From Sva-07 sp963752815 (GTDB lineage: Bacteria > Actinomycetota > Acidimicrobiia > Acidimicrobiales > Ilumatobacteraceae): a stretch of DNA of 64,000 nt. The DNA lies in contig CAVVZI010000006.1 of assembly GCA_963752815.1 (NCBI GenBank), forward strand, positions 558,001 to 622,000. Reading direction: 5' to 3'. A program made the position numbers and the translations under genes. Positions 28,584 through 37,194 of the stretch are shown piece by piece; the stretch's first letter is position 1, and each line of letters opens with the position of its first letter. The notes beneath the pieces were generated by a model that saw nothing but the letters and a program-made list of their open reading frames with translations, made no database searches and was not told the DNA's origin.

Positions 28584-29024
28584 TCAGGCGTGATCGCAGG
28601 CCTTGAGGGTGACGAACGCGGGGCCGCGACCGGCGATCAGCTCCACGGTCGCCGGGTCGGAACCTGCCGCCTCGGCCATCGCCGCACCGATCTCCTCGTG
28701 GTCGTGGTAGGCGCGGAACCGCCTCCCGTGGGGCCCGACGACGGTGGCCACCACCCGGCCGAACGTCCCGAGCCCGCACTCGATCTTGCCGACGTCGTGG
28801 AGCAGCGCACCGGCGACGAGCTCCCGCGGCGCGGCGGGATCCAGCTGTGCGAACCGCTGCCCGACGAGCGCGCTGTGGCGGCGGTCCTGATTGCTCATCT
28901 GCGCCCACAGCCGCTGTTCGCCCGGCAGCAACCGCTCGGCCACCCACGCCTCGGTCTCGTCGCTCGGCGGTGTCGAGGACAACGACGTGAAGAAGCGGGC
29001 CGACAGGTGCGCGAGCTTGCTCAA
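28584..29024 (-). CDS. HD-domain phosphohydrolase-like protein
   Basis: A 146-residue protein with a metal-binding HD core: ERLLPGEQRLWAQMSNQDRRHSALVGQR, LVAGALLHDVGKIECGLG (the HD pair), and RFRAYHDHEEIGAAMAEAAG (second histidines). Members hydrolyse phosphate esters of nucleotides or cyclic nucleotides; the substrate here is unknown. I chose TTG 29024 (MSKLAHLSARFF) because GAGGAAGGG lies just upstream. The frame is open further, but that region runs into a palindrome. It diverges from the IlvG-like gene. Confidence 0.8.
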   Translation of the reverse strand: MSKLAHLSARFFTSLSSTPPSDETEAWVAERLLPGEQRLWAQMSNQDRRHSALVGQRFAQLDPAAPRELVAGALLHDVGKIECGLGTFGRVVATVVGPHGRRFRAYHDHEEIGAAMAEAAGSDPATVELIAGRGPAFVTLKACDHA

Positions 29025-29050
29025 CGGCCCTTCCTCACCATCACAGTGTT

Positions 29051-29105
29051 GCCGAACGCGTGAACAATGTGCGCACCTGCACCGCACATTGTTCACGCGT
29101 TCGGC
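29051..29105. repeat. 55-bp perfect palindrome, copy A
   Basis: Two 23-base arms (29051-29073 and 29083-29105) are perfectly complementary around the 9-base loop CACCTGCAC. The arm begins GCCGAACGCGTGAACAATG. It lies in the divergent gap between the HD-domain gene and the IlvG-like gene, where a terminator would not be expected. A 50/55 identical copy is at 30767-30821, on the other side of the IlvG-like gene. Confidence 0.92.
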
Positions 29106-29136
29106 TGGGAGGGACGAGGGTCGTACTGTGCGGGCC

Positions 29137-30750
29137 ATGGCGCACATCGAGGGGCATGCCGGACACCAGACGATCGCCGCGCTCCGCCAGTTCGGGGTCG
29201 ACGCGATCTTCACGCTCAACGGAGGCCACATCTGGCCGTTCTACGACGCCGCTCGCGGGACCGAGATCCGCATCGTCGACACCCGCCACGAGCAGTCGGC
29301 GGCGTTCGCCGCGGAGGCGTACGCCAAGCTGACCCGCCGACCCGGCGTCGCCGCGCTCACCGCCGGGCCCGGGGTCACCAACGGCATCTCGGCGGTGACG
29401 ACGGCGATGTTCAACGGGTCACCCCTCGTCGTCCTCGGTGGGCGCGCACCGGCGGCGCGCTGGGGCGCCGGCTCGCTCCAGGAGTTCGACCACGTGCCGG
29501 TGCTGGCGCCGATCACGAAGCTGGCCGCGACCGTGACCGACCCCTCGACCGCCGGCGCGGTCGTCCACGATGCCGTGCGGCTCGCCGCCCAGCGCCATCG
29601 CGGACCGGTCTTTCTCGACTTCCCGCTCGACCTCTTCGGACCGGCCGAAGGCGACGTCCCCGACGGCACCGGGCTGCGGGACGAGTCGATCGACCACGAC
29701 GCCGTCGAGCGGCTGGCGGCGATGGTCGCGTCGGCACAGCGCCCGGCCTTCCTCGTCGGCAGCGACGCCTACTGGGACGGCGCGTCGGAGACGCTCGCCG
29801 CGGCCGCCGAGCACCTCGGGGTCCCGTGCTTCTTCAACGGGTTGGGTCGCGGCATGTTGCCGGCCCGCCACCCGCTCGCCTTCCTCCGCACCCGCGGGCT
29901 GCTCAAGCAGCGCGCCGACCTCGTCGTCGTCGTCGGCACTCCGCTCGACTTCCGGGTCGGGTTCGGCAGGTTCGGTGACGCCGCCGTCGCCCACGTCGTC
30001 GACGCACCCTCCCGGGTCGCGGCGCACATCGAGGTCCCGACGGTCGCCGGAGACATCGCGACGATTCTGGGTGAACTCGCCGACCACCGCGGCGACCGTG
30101 TCGACCACACCGACTGGATCGCCGAGCTGCGAGCCGCCGAGAACGCCGAGCTCGCCACCGAGGCGCCACTCCTCGCCGCCGACACCGACCCGATCAAGCC
30201 GACCAGGATCTACGGTGAGCTCCGCAAGGTGCTCGACCCCGACGCCATCGTCGTCTGCGACGGCGGCGACTTCGTGTCGTACGCCGGCAAGTACGTCGAG
30301 GTCAACCAGCCCGGCACCTGGCTCGACACCGGCCCGTACGGCTGTCTCGGCAGCGGGATGGGCTACGCGATCGCGGCGAGGACGGTGCATCCCGATCGGC
30401 AGGTCGTGGTGCTGCTCGGCGACGGTGCCGCCGGTTTCTCGCTGATGGACGTCGACTCGCTCGTACGGCACCGGCTCCCGGTGGTGATGATCGTCGGGAA
30501 CAACGGCATCTGGGGCCTCGAGAAGCATCCGATGCAGTACATCTACGGCTGGGACGTCGCCTGCGACCTCCAGCCCGACACGCGCTACGACGACGTCGTG
30601 AAGGCACTCGGCGGCGCCGGGGAGACAGTCCGCCGCCCCGACGAGATCGGGCCGGCACTGCAGCGGGCGTTCGCCAGCGGCGTCCCGTACCTCGTCAACG
30701 TCATGACCGACCCCGCCGACGTCTACCCCCGCTCGAGCAACCTCGGGTAG
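29137..30750 (+). CDS. Thiamine-diphosphate enzyme, acetolactate synthase-like (IlvG-like)
   Basis: A 537-residue ThDP-dependent enzyme. The N-terminal Pyr domain has the activating Glu (IVDTRHEQSAAFAAEAYAKL) and AGPGVTNGISA; the central segment GSLQEFDHVPVLAPITK resembles mycobacterial IlvG and oxalyl-CoA decarboxylase relatives; the PP domain has the ThDP motif GDGAAGFSLMDVD through NNGIWG. It may make acetolactate, but no small subunit gene is near and other 2-keto acid chemistry is possible. ATG 29137 is preferred; GTG 29128 is possible. The gene is bracketed by two copies of one palindrome. Confidence 0.8.
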   Translation: MAHIEGHAGHQTIAALRQFGVDAIFTLNGGHIWPFYDAARGTEIRIVDTRHEQSAAFAAEAYAKLTRRPGVAALTAGPGVTNGISAVTTAMFNGSPLVVLGGRAPAARWGAGSLQEFDHVPVLAPITKLAATVTDPSTAGAVVHDAVRLAAQRHRGPVFLDFPLDLFGPAEGDVPDGTGLRDESIDHDAVERLAAMVASAQRPAFLVGSDAYWDGASETLAAAAEHLGVPCFFNGLGRGMLPARHPLAFLRTRGLLKQRADLVVVVGTPLDFRVGFGRFGDAAVAHVVDAPSRVAAHIEVPTVAGDIATILGELADHRGDRVDHTDWIAELRAAENAELATEAPLLAADTDPIKPTRIYGELRKVLDPDAIVVCDGGDFVSYAGKYVEVNQPGTWLDTGPYGCLGSGMGYAIAARTVHPDRQVVVLLGDGAAGFSLMDVDSLVRHRLPVVMIVGNNGIWGLEKHPMQYIYGWDVACDLQPDTRYDDVVKALGGAGETVRRPDEIGPALQRAFASGVPYLVNVMTDPADVYPRSSNLG

Positions 30751-30766
30751 ACGACCGCCGGCCCGA

Positions 30767-30821
30767 GCCGAATGCGTGAACAATCTGCGCAGCTGCGCCG
30801 CACATTGTTCACACGTTCGGC
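30767..30821. repeat. 55-bp palindrome, copy B
   Basis: The arms 30767-30789 and 30799-30821 pair at 20 of 23 positions around the loop CAGCTGCGC. It is 50/55 identical to copy A at 29051-29105. The right arm overlaps the end of xerD: the stop codon (TGA, 30809-30811) and the last codons, including Pro-Pro-Asn-Val, are made of palindrome sequence. It lies between converging genes, so it could also work as a terminator. Confidence 0.9.
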
Positions 30822-31747
30822 GGTTTGAGGGTGGCGCGGGGGTGGGCCGAGCGGTACACGTCCCAGAGCCGCTCCTGGCTCACCTGGGTGTAGATCTGCG
30901 TGGTCGAGATCGACGCGTGCCCGAGCATCTCCTGCACCACGCGCAGGTCGGCGCCGTGGTCGAGCAGATGCGTCGCGCAGGAGTGGCGCAGCACGTGTGG
31001 CGAGAGATGCTCGGTGATGCCCGCGCGTTCGCCGTATTTCTTCACCACCAACCAGGCTGCCTGCCGGCTGAGCCGACCACCACGGGTGTTCAGGAACACT
31101 GCCTCGGCGTCGTCGCGTCGCCGCCACTGCGCCGGCACCAGCCGGGCGCGGCCGCGGGGCGAGAACCACTCCTCCAAGGCCTCGGCCGCCGACGATCCGA
31201 ACGGCACGATCCGCTCCTTCGAGCCCTTGCCGTAGAGGCGCACGAGTTGGGCGTCGAGGTCGAGCGCACCGACCGACAATCCGACCGCCTCGGAGATCCG
31301 AGCGCCGGTCGCGTAGAGCAACTCGAGCAGTGCCAGATCGCGGCGGTGGACGGGTTCGGTGACGATCACCGCATCGAGCAGACTCGTCACCTGCGCCTCG
31401 GTCAACGGTTTCGGGATGCCCGCCGGGACGCGCACCCCTTCGAGATCGGCCGCCGGGTCGTCGGGTCGCTCACCCTCCAGCGCCAGATAGCGGTGCAGCA
31501 TGCGGATGGCCGCGAGTTGCCGGGCGATCGACGACGTGGCCGCGCCACTCGCCCGCCGTTCGCCGACGAACTGCACGAGCACCGGCGTCGACACCGCCTC
31601 GATCGTCTCGCCACGCGCCTCCAGCCACGTGACGTAGGACTCCAGGTCGCGTCGGTAGGCGGCCAACGTGTTGACCGACCGGCCCTTCTCCGCCGCCATC
31701 CACGACAGGAACTCCTCGGCGGCGATCGGGAGTTCGATGGTCGACAC
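30809..31747 (-). CDS. xerD: Tyrosine recombinase XerD
   Basis: A 312-residue site-specific recombinase that resolves chromosome dimers with XerC. The N-terminal SAM-like DNA-binding domain spans about residues 8-95 (FLSWMAAEKGRSVNTLAAYRRDL). The catalytic set is visible: Arg in YATGARISEA, Lys in GKGSKERIV, H-x-x-R in HVLRHSCATHLLDHG, His in LGHASISTTQ, and the nucleophile Tyr in QIYTQV. Length is normal. Its place beside nudix-pyrG matches M. tuberculosis Rv1699-Rv1701. The C-terminal codons overlap palindrome copy B. GTG 31747 is the start. Confidence 0.94.
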   Translation of the reverse strand: MSTIELPIAAEEFLSWMAAEKGRSVNTLAAYRRDLESYVTWLEARGETIEAVSTPVLVQFVGERRASGAATSSIARQLAAIRMLHRYLALEGERPDDPAADLEGVRVPAGIPKPLTEAQVTSLLDAVIVTEPVHRRDLALLELLYATGARISEAVGLSVGALDLDAQLVRLYGKGSKERIVPFGSSAAEALEEWFSPRGRARLVPAQWRRRDDAEAVFLNTRGGRLSRQAAWLVVKKYGERAGITEHLSPHVLRHSCATHLLDHGADLRVVQEMLGHASISTTQIYTQVSQERLWDVYRSAHPRATLKPPNV

Positions 31748-31755
31748 GGCGGGCC

Positions 31756-32331
31756 TCAGCCGTCGCCCGCTGCCAGGCGTCGCTCGGTGAGCAACAGGCC
31801 GACAACGGTCTTGGCATCGAAGATCTCGCCGCTGATCACCCGATCGATGGCGTCGCGCAATGGCAGGTGCACCAACGCCATGTACTGCTCCTCGGGTCCC
31901 TGCCGATCGTGGTCGACGGGGCGGCAGTCGGTCGCGAGGTAGATCGTGGTCATCGAATCGGTCATCCCCGGCGACGGACCGATCGCGGTGAGCAGATCGA
32001 GACGACCGGCGGCCAGGCCGGCCTCCTCGATCAACTCGCGGCGCGCCACCTCGTCGGTGGCCTCGCCCTCGATGTCGCGCATCCCGGCCGGGATCTCGAG
32101 GATCGCCCGGTCGTAGGGCGGGCGGTACTGCTCGACGAGCACGACCGAGGGGTTGCCTTCCGCGTCGAACACCAGCGGCACGACCCCGACCGCGCCGGGT
32201 GACCGCACGATGTCACGGGTGAAACGCTCGCCGGCAGGGTCGTCGAAATCGGCGACGACCACCCGCCACACGTATCCCTGATGGACCAGCCGGTCCGACA
32301 CCCATCGGAACGAGCCGACAGGGTCGGTCAT
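31756..32331 (-). CDS. NUDIX hydrolase, ADP-ribose pyrophosphatase-like
   Basis: A 191-residue NUDIX protein that would split ADP-ribose or a related nucleotide sugar into phosphates. The NUDIX box is at about residues 84-108 (PAGMRDIEGEATDEVARREL followed by IEEAGL). A Gly-Glu rich ADPRase signature precedes it (VEQYRPPYDRAILEIPAG). ATG 32331 overlaps the pyrG stop by 4 bases (ATGA), and it ends 8 bases before xerD, the same order as Rv1699-Rv1700-Rv1701. Confidence 0.92.
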   Translation of the reverse strand: MTDPVGSFRWVSDRLVHQGYVWRVVVADFDDPAGERFTRDIVRSPGAVGVVPLVFDAEGNPSVVLVEQYRPPYDRAILEIPAGMRDIEGEATDEVARRELIEEAGLAAGRLDLLTAIGPSPGMTDSMTTIYLATDCRPVDHDRQGPEEQYMALVHLPLRDAIDRVISGEIFDAKTVVGLLLTERRLAAGDG

Positions 32332-33977
32332 GCGGTGGTGACTTCGACCGGGCTGTCGACCCGCTCGATGGCGTCCGCCGACTGCGTCGACCGGGCCAGT
32401 GACGCGGCGATGAGCTCGCGGAACAGCGGGTGGGGCCGGTCGGGTCGACTCTTGAACTCGGGATGGGCCTGCGTACCCACCCAGAACGGATGTCCGGGCA
32501 GCTCGATGAACTCCACGAGCCGATTGTCCGGCGACGTACCCGAGCACCACAGCCCGTTGGCCTCGAGCTGGGCCCGGTACTGCTCGTTGAACTCGTAGCG
32601 ATGCCGATGGCGCTCGCTCACGACCGGCTCGCCGTAGGCCGCCGCGACCTGGCTGCCGCTGGCGAGTACGGCGTAGTAGGCGCCGAGGCGCATCGTGCCG
32701 CCCTTGTCCTCGATGCCCCGTTGGTCGAGCATGAGGTCGATCACCGGGTGATGGGTGGTCGGTTCGAACTCGGTCGAGTTGGCGCCGGTGAGGCCCACCA
32801 CGTTGCGGGCGAAGTCGATCGCCATCGCCTGCAGACCGAGGCAGAGCCCGAGACACGGCACGCCTTCCTCGCGGGCGTAGCGGGCGGCCGCGACCTTGCC
32901 CTCGAACCCGCGATAGCCGAACCCGCCCGGGATGACGATGCCGTCGAGATCGTTGAGCTGACCGGCGGCGAGCAGGCCCTCGACGTTCTCGGACTGGATC
33001 CAGACGACCTCGACCTTGGCTCCGTGATGGAAGCCGGCGTGCTTCAGGCTCTCGACAACCGACAGATAGGCGTCGGGGAGTTCGATGTACTTGCCGATCA
33101 GACCGATCTTCACGGGGATCGTGGCGGCCTCGACCTTGGCCACGACGGCCTCCCAGTAGGTGAGGTCGGGCGTGGCGTCGATGCGCAGGACGTCACAGAC
33201 GAAATCGTCGAGGCCCTCGTCGTGGAGGATCAGCGGCAGCTCGTAGATGTTCCGGGCGTCGGCGGCGTTGACCACGGCCCGCTCTTCGACGTCGCAGAGG
33301 CTGGAGATCTTGCGCTTGAGGTCGTCGGACAGCGGCTCTTCGCTGCGGCAGACGATCACGTCGGGCTGGATGCCGCGGCTGCGCAATTCGGTGACCGAGT
33401 GCTGGGTCGGCTTGGTCTTCTGCTCACCCGATGGACCGATGAACGGCACGAGGGTGACGTGGATGTAGCAGACGTTGTCGCGCCCGACGAGGTTGCGGAA
33501 CTGCCGGATCGCTTCGAGGAACGGGAGGATCTCGATGTCGCCGACCGTGCCGCCGACCTCGGTGATCACGACGTCGACGTCGTTGCGGGCGACCCGCTCG
33601 ACGCGGCGCTTGATCTCGTCGGTGATGTGCGGGATGACCTGCACGGTCTTGCCGAGGTAGTCGCCGCGGCGTTCGGCGGCGAGGACGGTCTGGTAGATCG
33701 ACCCGGTGGTGGCGTTCGAGTTCCGCGACAGGCTCTCGTCGATGAAGCGCTCGTAGTGCCCGAGATCGAGATCGGTCTCGCCCCCGTCGTCGGTGACGAA
33801 CACCTCGCCGTGTTCGAACGGGTTCATCGTGCCCGGGTCGATGTTGATGTAGGGGTCGAGCTTCTGGAGGGTGACCCGCAGCCCGCGGAGCTTGAGCAGC
33901 CGGCCGAGCGAGGACGCCGTCAGACCCTTGCCGAGTGAGCTGGCCACCCCACCGGTCACAAAAATGTGCTTGGTCAT
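32328..33977 (-). CDS. pyrG: CTP synthase
   Basis: A 549-residue amidoligase that makes CTP from UTP, ATP and glutamine. The N-terminal synthase domain starts HIFVTGGVASSLGKGLTASS and includes KLDPYINIDPGTMNP. The C-terminal class I glutaminase domain has GIVIPGGFGYRG and the nucleophile Cys in CLGLCLGLQ, with the His-Glu pair in AHPEFKSRP. Length is normal. ATG 33977 has a strong ribosome site (GGAGGAG, 33984-33990). The frame is open upstream to 34136, without homology. Confidence 0.97.
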   Translation of the reverse strand: MTKHIFVTGGVASSLGKGLTASSLGRLLKLRGLRVTLQKLDPYINIDPGTMNPFEHGEVFVTDDGGETDLDLGHYERFIDESLSRNSNATTGSIYQTVLAAERRGDYLGKTVQVIPHITDEIKRRVERVARNDVDVVITEVGGTVGDIEILPFLEAIRQFRNLVGRDNVCYIHVTLVPFIGPSGEQKTKPTQHSVTELRSRGIQPDVIVCRSEEPLSDDLKRKISSLCDVEERAVVNAADARNIYELPLILHDEGLDDFVCDVLRIDATPDLTYWEAVVAKVEAATIPVKIGLIGKYIELPDAYLSVVESLKHAGFHHGAKVEVVWIQSENVEGLLAAGQLNDLDGIVIPGGFGYRGFEGKVAAARYAREEGVPCLGLCLGLQAMAIDFARNVVGLTGANSTEFEPTTHHPVIDLMLDQRGIEDKGGTMRLGAYYAVLASGSQVAAAYGEPVVSERHRHRYEFNEQYRAQLEANGLWCSGTSPDNRLVEFIELPGHPFWVGTQAHPEFKSRPDRPHPLFRELIAASLARSTQSADAIERVDSPVEVTTA

Positions 33978-34047
33978 CGGGGGCTCCTCCGTCTCGACAT
34001 CACGACGGAATCTCACCCTACCCCGCGCGTTCCACTGCCGCGGCGGA

Positions 34048-35632
34048 TCATGACAACAGCTCCTCGGCGTGCTGCCGTGCCGACGCCGAATCGGAGCCCG
34101 AGAGCATCCGGGCGATCTCGGCGACACGTTGCTCACCCGCCACGGGCGTCGCGGTGACCGTCGTGTTGCCCCGGCTCACCGATTTGTCGACGACGTACTG
34201 CGTCGCCGCCAGCGCGGCCACCTGGGCGAGATGCGTCACGACCAGCACCTGCGCGTCGGCGCCGAGGCGGGCCAATGCGGCGCCGACGGCGGTCGCCGCG
34301 GTGCCGCCGATACCGGCGTCGACCTCGTCGAATACGAGCGTCGAGCCCGGGGTGGCCCCGCCGGTGAGTGTGAGCCGCAGCGCCAACATGGTGCGTGCCA
34401 GCTCCCCGCCCGACGCCACCCGGGTGAGCGGCAGCAGCGGCGATCCCGGGTTGGCCGCCAACAGGAACGTGACCTGGTCGCCGGGGTCGTCGGCATCGTG
34501 CTGGCCGACCTGCACCGCGATCTCGGCGTGCGGCAGTGCCAACTCGCGCAACGCCGATTGCACGGCCGCGGCCAATTTCGGTGCCGCGTGCCGGCGTGCC
34601 TTCCCGACCGCCTTGGCCGCGGCGAGTTCGTCGGCGAGAGCCAGGTGCCGCTGTGCGTCGAGCGCCGCGGCTCTGGCATCGAACTGCTCCAATTCGTCGA
34701 GTCGTTCCTGCGTCTCGGCGTGGAATGCCATGACGGCGCCGAGATCGTCGCCGTACTTGCGACACAGGTTCTTCAAGACCTGCCGACGCTCGCGGATCGC
34801 CTCGAGGCGTTCGGGTGACTCGTCGATCGACTCCGCGGTCTGGCGCACCTCGGCGACGATGTCGTCGACCTCGCTCAGCAGTGCGTGCAACCGCGCGGAC
34901 TGATCGGCGTACGGCAGGCGGCCGTCGAGCGCGCCGAGCGCCGACGCGAGCGTGTCGCGTGCGCCGCCGTCGTCGGCCGAGCGCAGCCGTCGCCTGTTCT
35001 CCCGCTTCCCGGAAGCCGACGGCGTCGCCGAGCAGCGTCTCCTCGGCGTCGAGACGCGAATCCTCGTCGGCGTCGATGACGTCGGCTCGGTCGAGTTCGT
35101 CGAGTTGATAACGGAGCAGGTCGATCTCGCGGGCGCGCACGCGCTCGTCGCCGCCGAGTGCGGCCAGTTCGGCGTCGATCTCGGTGAGCCGGGCCCGCGC
35201 CGCGCGCAGCGGTTCGAGGTCGACACGACCGAACCGGTCGAGGGCGGCCCGTTGCGTCGCGGTCGACAGCAGGCTCTGGTGGGCATGCTGGCCGTGGAGG
35301 TCGACCAGACCGCCGGTCGCCTCGGCGAGCGACGCCACGGTCGCCAGGCGCCCGTTCACGTAGGCGCGCGAGCGCCCGTTGCGCGCGATCACCCGGCTGA
35401 GCACCAGCTCCCCACCGTCGGCGGTGATGAACCGACCGTCGACTCGCGCCTCGTCGGTGCCGTGGCGCACGACCGTCGTGTCGCCTCGACCCCCGACGAG
35501 GAGTTCGATGGCTTCGACGAGCATCGTCTTGCCCGCCCCGGTCTCGCCGGTGACCACCGTCAGGCCGTCGCCGAGGATCACCTCGACACGCTCGATGACG
35601 CCGAGGTTCTCGATGTGCAGTTCGGTCAGCAT
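34048..35632 (-). CDS. recN: DNA repair protein RecN, one frame break
   Basis: About 527 residues after correction. An SMC-like ATPase used in double-strand-break repair. The N-terminus (MLTELHIENLGVIERVEV) and Walker A (VTGETGAGKTMLVEAI) are in one frame; the coiled-coil middle and the C-terminal ABC part (RVASGGELARTMLALRL, TLVFDEVDAGIGG) are in another. One extra base at 34977-34978 explains the break (AALADDGGARDTL after removal). It is somewhat short for RecN (usually 550-590). ATG 35632 is the family start; ATG 35647 is in frame upstream. Confidence 0.93.
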
Positions 35633-35742
35633 CCGACCATCCAGCATTCCATGCAACTCGCCCTGGGCATGGTCTCATCGTGACGAGGGGGTGTAACACT
35701 CCCGGCGGAACGGATGGCGCGGAGGTCGATTCGCCGTCGGCC

Positions 35743-36298
35743 TCAGCCGTGGAAGTCGATGTCGGCCGTGTCGACAACGACGCCGGTTCGCCCGGGAGCT
35801 TCCTGCCACGTCCAGTACATGTTGGTGTGGGCGATCACCTTGTCGGCCGGCGGCATGCCGTACTCGGAGAAGTCTTCGGTCGTGTGCGCGTCGCCCACCA
35901 GCGTCGTCTCGTAGCCGCGCACGAACGCACCGTGCAGCGTCGCCCGAATGCACGCATCGGTCTGCGCTCCGGCAACGATCACCCGGCCGACGTCGAGTCG
36001 CTCCAGTTCGGATTCGAGGATGGTGTCCTCGAACGAGTCGCCGTACCGCTTCTGCACGAGCGGTTCGGAGTCGAGGCGTTCGAGTTCGGCCACGTACTGC
36101 CAGGCGTCCGTACCCTCGACCAACTCCTCGCTGTTGTGCTGGATCCAGATCACCGGAACCTGCTTCGGCGCGCGCCGTGTCGACGAGCGCCCCGATGTTG
36201 GCGACGACCCGGTCACGGTCGTGGGCGTCGGCGACCACGCCGTTCTGCACGTCGATGACGACCAGCGCCGTGTTCGGACGATCCTGCAAGCTGGCCAT
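35743..36298 (-). CDS. Isochorismatase-family cysteine hydrolase, one frame break
   Basis: About 184 residues after correction. The catalytic triad of the family can be placed: Asp in LVVIDVQNGVV, Lys in LVQKRYGDSF, Cys in VAGAQTDACIRATLHG. Members hydrolyse isochorismate, nicotinamide or N-carbamoyl compounds; the substrate cannot be told here. One extra base near 36167-36168 breaks the frame between VDTARA and KQVPVIWI. ATG 36298 is preceded by GGAGGAGGCGCTC, a strong ribosome site. It interrupts the usual nadK-recN neighbourhood. Confidence 0.88.
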
Positions 36299-36339
36299 GA
36301 GCGCCTCCTCCGGTGAAAGTCAATCACACCGGGCGAGCG

Positions 36340-37194
36340 TCACCGGTCGGTCAGGCCGAATTTCGCCTTCAGGATCTGGTGGTAGTGGTACGTGCCGAAG
36401 CGCACGAAGCTGGCGGTCTCGGCGGCCGGGACGACTCGCACCACGTCGGCGTCGTCGAGCGCGCCGACGGGTTGACCGTCGATCGTCAACTGGGCGTGGC
36501 GATGCCCCGACACCTCGATGTCGATGACCTCGGTCGGATCGAGCACGAGGCTGCGGTCGAACAACATGTGCGGCGACACCGGGGTCAGCAGGATGGCCCG
36601 GTGGCGGGGCGACACGATCGGGCCCCTTGCCGACAGCGAGTACGCGGTCGATCCAGTTGGAGTGGCCACGATCAGGCCGTCGGCGTTGTAGTGGGTGAAC
36701 GGTTCACCGTCGATCCGCGCCAGCAACCGCACGGTGTGCCCGGTGAGCCCCTTCTCGATCACCGCCTCGTTGAGCGCCCGGCCGACGTGCCGGCCGTTCA
36801 CCGTCACGTCGAGCAGCATCCGTTCGTCGAGATGCCAATGGCCCTCGTCTGCACCGGCGGCGAAACGGTCGAGGGCCTCGTCGACGTGGTCGGCTTCGAC
36901 CTCCGTCAGGTAGCCGAGCGCGCCGAGATTCACGCCGAGCAACGGCACCGACGCACCGTCGAGCAGCCGGACGCTGCGCAGCATCGTGCCGTCGCCACCC
37001 AGGCTGAGCACGAGGTCGGCCTCGGCGATCGGGCGCTCGGACGCCAGGCCCTTCGCATCGATCGCCTCGGCGTCGACCGCGGGCATCCACACGTCGACGT
37101 CGCGGGCCGCGCACCACGCCGCCGCCTTCTCGGCGAGATCGCGCGCCAGCTCGCGTTCGTGATGAGCCACGAGTGCCAGTGCCTCGATGGTCAC
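36340..37194 (-). CDS. nadK: NAD kinase
   Basis: A 284-residue enzyme that phosphorylates NAD to NADP. The GGDG motif is in LVLSLGGDGTMLRSVRLL, the NE-x region in GRALNEAVIEKG, and the glycine-rich site in VATPTGSTAYSLSARGPIVSP. GTG 37194 is the likely start: it has GGAGGGGG just upstream and HHERELARDLAEKAAAW follows as in other actinobacterial NadK. The reading frame continues upstream into tlyA with no stop, so an automatic reading gives one 535-residue protein. I think this is due to one extra base at 37200-37204, since with four bases tlyA ends in TGA overlapping this GTG. Confidence 0.92.
   Translation of the reverse strand: MTIEALALVAHHERELARDLAEKAAAWCAARDVDVWMPAVDAEAIDAKGLASERPIAEADLVLSLGGDGTMLRSVRLLDGASVPLLGVNLGALGYLTEVEADHVDEALDRFAAGADEGHWHLDERMLLDVTVNGRHVGRALNEAVIEKGLTGHTVRLLARIDGEPFTHYNADGLIVATPTGSTAYSLSARGPIVSPRHRAILLTPVSPHMLFDRSLVLDPTEVIDIEVSGHRHAQLTIDGQPVGALDDADVVRVVPAAETASFVRFGTYHYHQILKAKFGLTDR

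Noticed and set aside
29051..30821. Palindromes beside xerD as dif or attachment sites
   Set aside because: dif sites have a 28-bp XerC/XerD consensus with a TTATGTTAAAT-type half. These palindromes have long arms with no such half, and copy A is far from xerD.
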